In this document: positions 61,387 to 64,000 of the stretch, one piece after another
How positions within the stretch are numbered: position 1 is the first letter of the stretch
Layout: every line of letters begins with the position of its first letter
Assembly (NCBI RefSeq): GCF_032337115.1
Contig: NZ_JAVXZY010000001.1
Location: forward strand, 186,001 to 250,000
DNA from: Roseateles_C aquae
GTDB taxonomy: Bacteria; Pseudomonadota; Gammaproteobacteria; Burkholderiales; Burkholderiaceae_C
DNA length: 64,000 nt
Reading direction: 5' to 3'
Notes under the pieces: model-generated
Told to the model about the DNA's origin: nothing
Database searches by the model: none
The model's input: the letters and a program-made list of their open reading frames with translations, nothing else
Made by a program: the position numbers and the translations under genes

Positions 61387-61632
61387 ACAGCGCTTCTGCA
61401 GCCGAAATGTGCCGTCGCAGGCATCAGCGTGCAGCACAGACAAACTGAACTGCATCCTCTCGAGGGCTCTACAGGCCCAAGCCGTGCCCATCGCTGATCC
61501 TTCCTATTGACGCCAGCATCCACAGTCCTCAGACTTCGGCAAACAGCACGCAAACGTTTGGCAGTTCGCTGCGTGGGCTGCGACACGGGCACCCATTGAC
61601 ACACCGATTGCCGATCTCCACATAACCCAGCC

Positions 61633-63360
61633 ATGACACCCACGCCCCAGCCTGAGCCTCAAGCCCGCCGATGCATCCGCACTGCATTCAGGCGTGCGCT
61701 GGCTGCCACACTCGCCCTGCCCTTGCTGGCCTGCAGCAGCCTGCCCGCCAGCGATGCCACAGGCGCCCGGCCAGCAGCGCCGCCGGTCTCGCTCAAGCTG
61801 CTGGCCATCAATGACTTCCACGGCAATCTGAAGCCGCCGTCCGGCGGCATCCAGATCCGCGATCCTCTGCACCCGGACAAGAACTTGACGGTGGACGCCG
61901 GCGGCGCCGAGTACCTGGCCACGGCCGCCCGCGAATTGCGCGCCGCCCATCCCAACCACGTGTTCGTGGCCGCCGGCGATCTGGTCGGCGGCAGCCCCTT
62001 GCTGTCCGCCATGTTCAATGACGAACCCAGCGTTGAATCGTTGAGCCTGATGGGCCTCGAACTGAGCGCCGTCGGCAATCACGAATTCGACCAAGGCCTG
62101 GCCGAGTTGCTGCGCAAGCAGCACGGCGGCTGTCATCCGAGCAAGGGATGCAGTGGCGCTCAGCCCTTCAAGGGCGCGGCCTACCAGTACCTGGCTGCCA
62201 GCACCTGGGACGAAAGCACCGGCAAGACCATTTTTCCGGCCTACAAGATTCGCCATTTTGAAGGCGTGCCGGTCGCCTTCATCGGCCTGGCCTTGAAGGG
62301 CACGCCGGACATCGTCATTCCGAGCGCCGTTCGCGGCCTGCGCTTTGATGACGAGGCCGAGACCGTCAACCGCCTGGTGCCGGAGTTGCGTGCCCAGGGC
62401 GTGAACACCATCGTGCTGCTGATCCATGAGGGCGGGTTTCCCGAGGGCGACTACAACGAGTGCCCCGGCATCTCCGGCCCCATCGTCGACATCGTCAAGC
62501 GGCTGGATCGCGCCGTGGGTGTCGTCGTCAGTGGCCATACGCATCGCGCCTACAACTGTGTGATCGACCAGCGCCTCGTCACCAGCGGCGACAAATATGG
62601 CACCGTAATCACCGACATCGATCTGCAACTGGACCGCCAGAGCGGCAAGCTGCTCTCGGCCCGTGCCAACAACACCCTGGTGCGCAATGACCGCTATGCG
62701 AAAGACGCGGCCCAGGCCGCGCTGATCGCCGGCTACGAGCAGCTGTCGCAAGTGCAGACCGGGCGCATTGTCGGCCATATCAGCGAGAGCTTCAGCCGCG
62801 ATGAATGGGCCGGGCCCAGCGGTGCCACCACCATGGGTCAGTTGGTTGCCGATGCCCAGCTGGCGGCCACTGCCGACGACGCCCAGATCGCCATCACCAA
62901 TATCGGCGGCATCCGCGCCGGCCTGCCCAAACAGGGCGACGGCGCGATCACCTTTGGTGAGGTGTTCACCGCACAGCCCTTCAGCAACCAGCTGGTGACG
63001 ATCACGCTGAGCGGCAGCCAATTGCTGGCGGTACTGGAGCAGCAGTGGAGCGGCCAACCCAAGTTCAGGCCGCTGCAGTTCTCGCAAGGCTTCAGCTATG
63101 CCTGGGATGCCGCGCGCCCCGTGGGTCAGCGTGTCGTTGCCGAATCGGTGCGCATCCGGGGTCAGGTCTTGCGTCCGGAGGCGCGCTATCGGGTCACCAT
63201 CAACAACTTCCTGTTCAACGGTGGCGATGGCTTCAAGGCCTTCAGCGCGGGCACCGAGCCGCGCATGGGCATGATGGACAGCGAGGCGTTGGTGCAGCTG
63301 CTGCAGTCACAACCGCTGACACGGCCCAGCGCGCTGGACCGCGTCGTGCGCCGCAACTGA
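61633..63360 (+). CDS. 5'-nucleotidase / bifunctional metallophosphatase lipoprotein
   Basis: 575 residues. The first 34 residues form a lipoprotein signal with lipobox LLAC (C34), so it is likely anchored in the outer membrane facing the periplasm. The metallophosphatase domain has LLAINDFHGNLKPPSGG, VAAGDLVGGSPLLSAMF, AVGNHEFDQGLAELL and VVVSGHTHRAYNC; the C-terminal substrate domain contains NIGGIRAGLP and FLFNGGDGFKAF. It releases nucleosides from nucleotides outside the cytoplasm and could feed PnuC with nicotinamide riboside, by inference. Confidence 0.93.
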   Translation: MTPTPQPEPQARRCIRTAFRRALAATLALPLLACSSLPASDATGARPAAPPVSLKLLAINDFHGNLKPPSGGIQIRDPLHPDKNLTVDAGGAEYLATAARELRAAHPNHVFVAAGDLVGGSPLLSAMFNDEPSVESLSLMGLELSAVGNHEFDQGLAELLRKQHGGCHPSKGCSGAQPFKGAAYQYLAASTWDESTGKTIFPAYKIRHFEGVPVAFIGLALKGTPDIVIPSAVRGLRFDDEAETVNRLVPELRAQGVNTIVLLIHEGGFPEGDYNECPGISGPIVDIVKRLDRAVGVVVSGHTHRAYNCVIDQRLVTSGDKYGTVITDIDLQLDRQSGKLLSARANNTLVRNDRYAKDAAQAALIAGYEQLSQVQTGRIVGHISESFSRDEWAGPSGATTMGQLVADAQLAATADDAQIAITNIGGIRAGLPKQGDGAITFGEVFTAQPFSNQLVTITLSGSQLLAVLEQQWSGQPKFRPLQFSQGFSYAWDAARPVGQRVVAESVRIRGQVLRPEARYRVTINNFLFNGGDGFKAFSAGTEPRMGMMDSEALVQLLQSQPLTRPSALDRVVRRN

Positions 63361-63361
63361 T

Positions 63362-64000
63362 TCAGATCGAGGCCAGGTACTCCAGCAGCTGCGCGCCGCC
63401 AGCGCTGCCCAGCGGTACCAGCAGGGCGCGCAGCAAAGGCTGCTCGAAGAAGCCGGCAAAGGCACCGGCGCGCATGTCTCGCACCTGCTCGATCAGCTTT
63501 TCGAACGGCTGTATCAAGTCCTTCCAATCGGCGCCGGCACCGCGCAGCCAGCGCAGATCGGCCTGCATGCTGGCCAGCGCCCGACTGCGCGCCTGCTCGA
63601 CCACATGCTTGAGCAGCGCACTCATCAGCATCAACCAGAGTAAGAAAGCGCTGGCAGCCACGGCCACTGCAAGATTGATCGACCAGTTGTCAAACACCCG
63701 GCTGCGCGCCACCAGCAGAATGGCGAGCACCACGAAGGGCCCGATCACCAGCGGCGCCACTGTGGCCGTGCGGCGGGCGATCAGTTGCATGTCCAGCCAG
63801 TCATCCAAGAGGCTGTGATCGCCGGTGCGCCCCTTCTCCAGCCGCTGCTGCGGCAAGGCGGCAATGCCTTGCTGCCATTGCGGCGCCTGCGCCGCTCCGA
63901 GGCTCAGCGCAAAGCGCTTGATGCAAGTGGGCGGATAGACGCTGCGCCCCTTGTTCAGGTGCTGAACAAAGCGGCAGGCCAGCAGCGTGGCATCGGCAGC
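63362..64000 (-). CDS. Membrane protein of unknown function (5' end beyond the window)
   Basis: The frame is open to the right edge, so the start is missing; 212 codons are visible. Two membrane helices are clear, near APLVIGPFVVLAILLVA and INLAVAVAASAFLLWLMLM, with a short loop between. A cytoplasmic helical part follows and ends QLLEYLASI. I do not recognise a family. It converges on the 5'-nucleotidase gene with a 1-base gap. A TTG at 63856 could be mistaken for its start. Confidence 0.7.
   Translation of the reverse strand, partial: AADATLLACRFVQHLNKGRSVYPPTCIKRFALSLGAAQAPQWQQGIAALPQQRLEKGRTGDHSLLDDWLDMQLIARRTATVAPLVIGPFVVLAILLVARSRVFDNWSINLAVAVAASAFLLWLMLMSALLKHVVEQARSRALASMQADLRWLRGAGADWKDLIQPFEKLIEQVRDMRAGAFAGFFEQPLLRALLVPLGSAGGAQLLEYLASI

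Noticed and set aside
1..64000. CRISPR arrays, insertion sequences, prophage genes, rRNA
   Set aside because: Reading both strands I saw no regularly spaced repeats, transposase or integrase motifs, phage structural genes or rRNA segments.

Overview
The window is a chromosomal stretch of a GC-rich betaproteobacterium of the order Burkholderiales. The support is gene content and order: rpsO-pnp-quinone oxidoreductase-tpiA-secG-tRNA-Leu-nuoA onward, a full ISC iron-sulfur operon, an intracellular PHB depolymerase of the Ralstonia type, a stand-alone RsxB ferredoxin, and 6S RNA behind zapA. The impression is of the Rubrivivax/Leptothrix/Roseateles side of the order, but that is inference. Almost all of it is compact housekeeping DNA. 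I see no insertion sequence, phage or CRISPR array.

Layout. 1-7414 (minus): complex I genes nuoA to nuoG plus the start of nuoH. 7650-12845 (minus): tRNA-Leu(GAG), secG, tpiA, a quinone oxidoreductase, pnp and rpsO, with a long hairpin ahead of pnp. 13394-13834: small heat-shock protein. 13877-20327 (minus): iscR-iscS-iscU-iscA-hscB-hscA-fdx followed by tsaD. 20548-23144 (minus): uvrB and a tyrosine phosphatase. 23290-26743 (plus): aminotransferase, phaZ, rsxB. 26770-30459 (minus): four genes joined by 4-base overlaps that look like a lipid A amino-sugar decoration pathway. 30544-32514 (plus): nth, a ZapB-like coiled coil, zapA, 6S RNA, an EVE-domain protein. 32540-33568 (minus): PAS-GGDEF protein with a ruined active site. 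33936-39101 (plus): flavoprotein, rpsU, yqeY, a rhodanese-like protein, TRAP permeases; the TRAP binding protein lies convergent at 39264-40346. 40548-45912: pmbA, darP, mog, cysE, trmJ, suhB.

46368-51660 is the most interesting region: a three-gene class II lanthipeptide locus between suhB and mutS. It has a 62-residue precursor with a mersacidin/haloduracin-like leader and a very short Cys/Ser-rich core, a full LanM synthetase, and an ABC exporter without the C39 leader peptidase that class II systems normally use. No immunity gene, regulator or protease is present, so maturation must be completed by something outside the locus or by an unusual route.

51760-64000 returns to housekeeping: mutS, an alpha/beta hydrolase, pyrG, kdsA, a DUF1330 protein, eno, ftsB, a nicotinamide riboside uptake pair (pnuC plus NadR-like kinase), a lipoprotein 5'-nucleotidase, and a membrane protein cut by the right edge.
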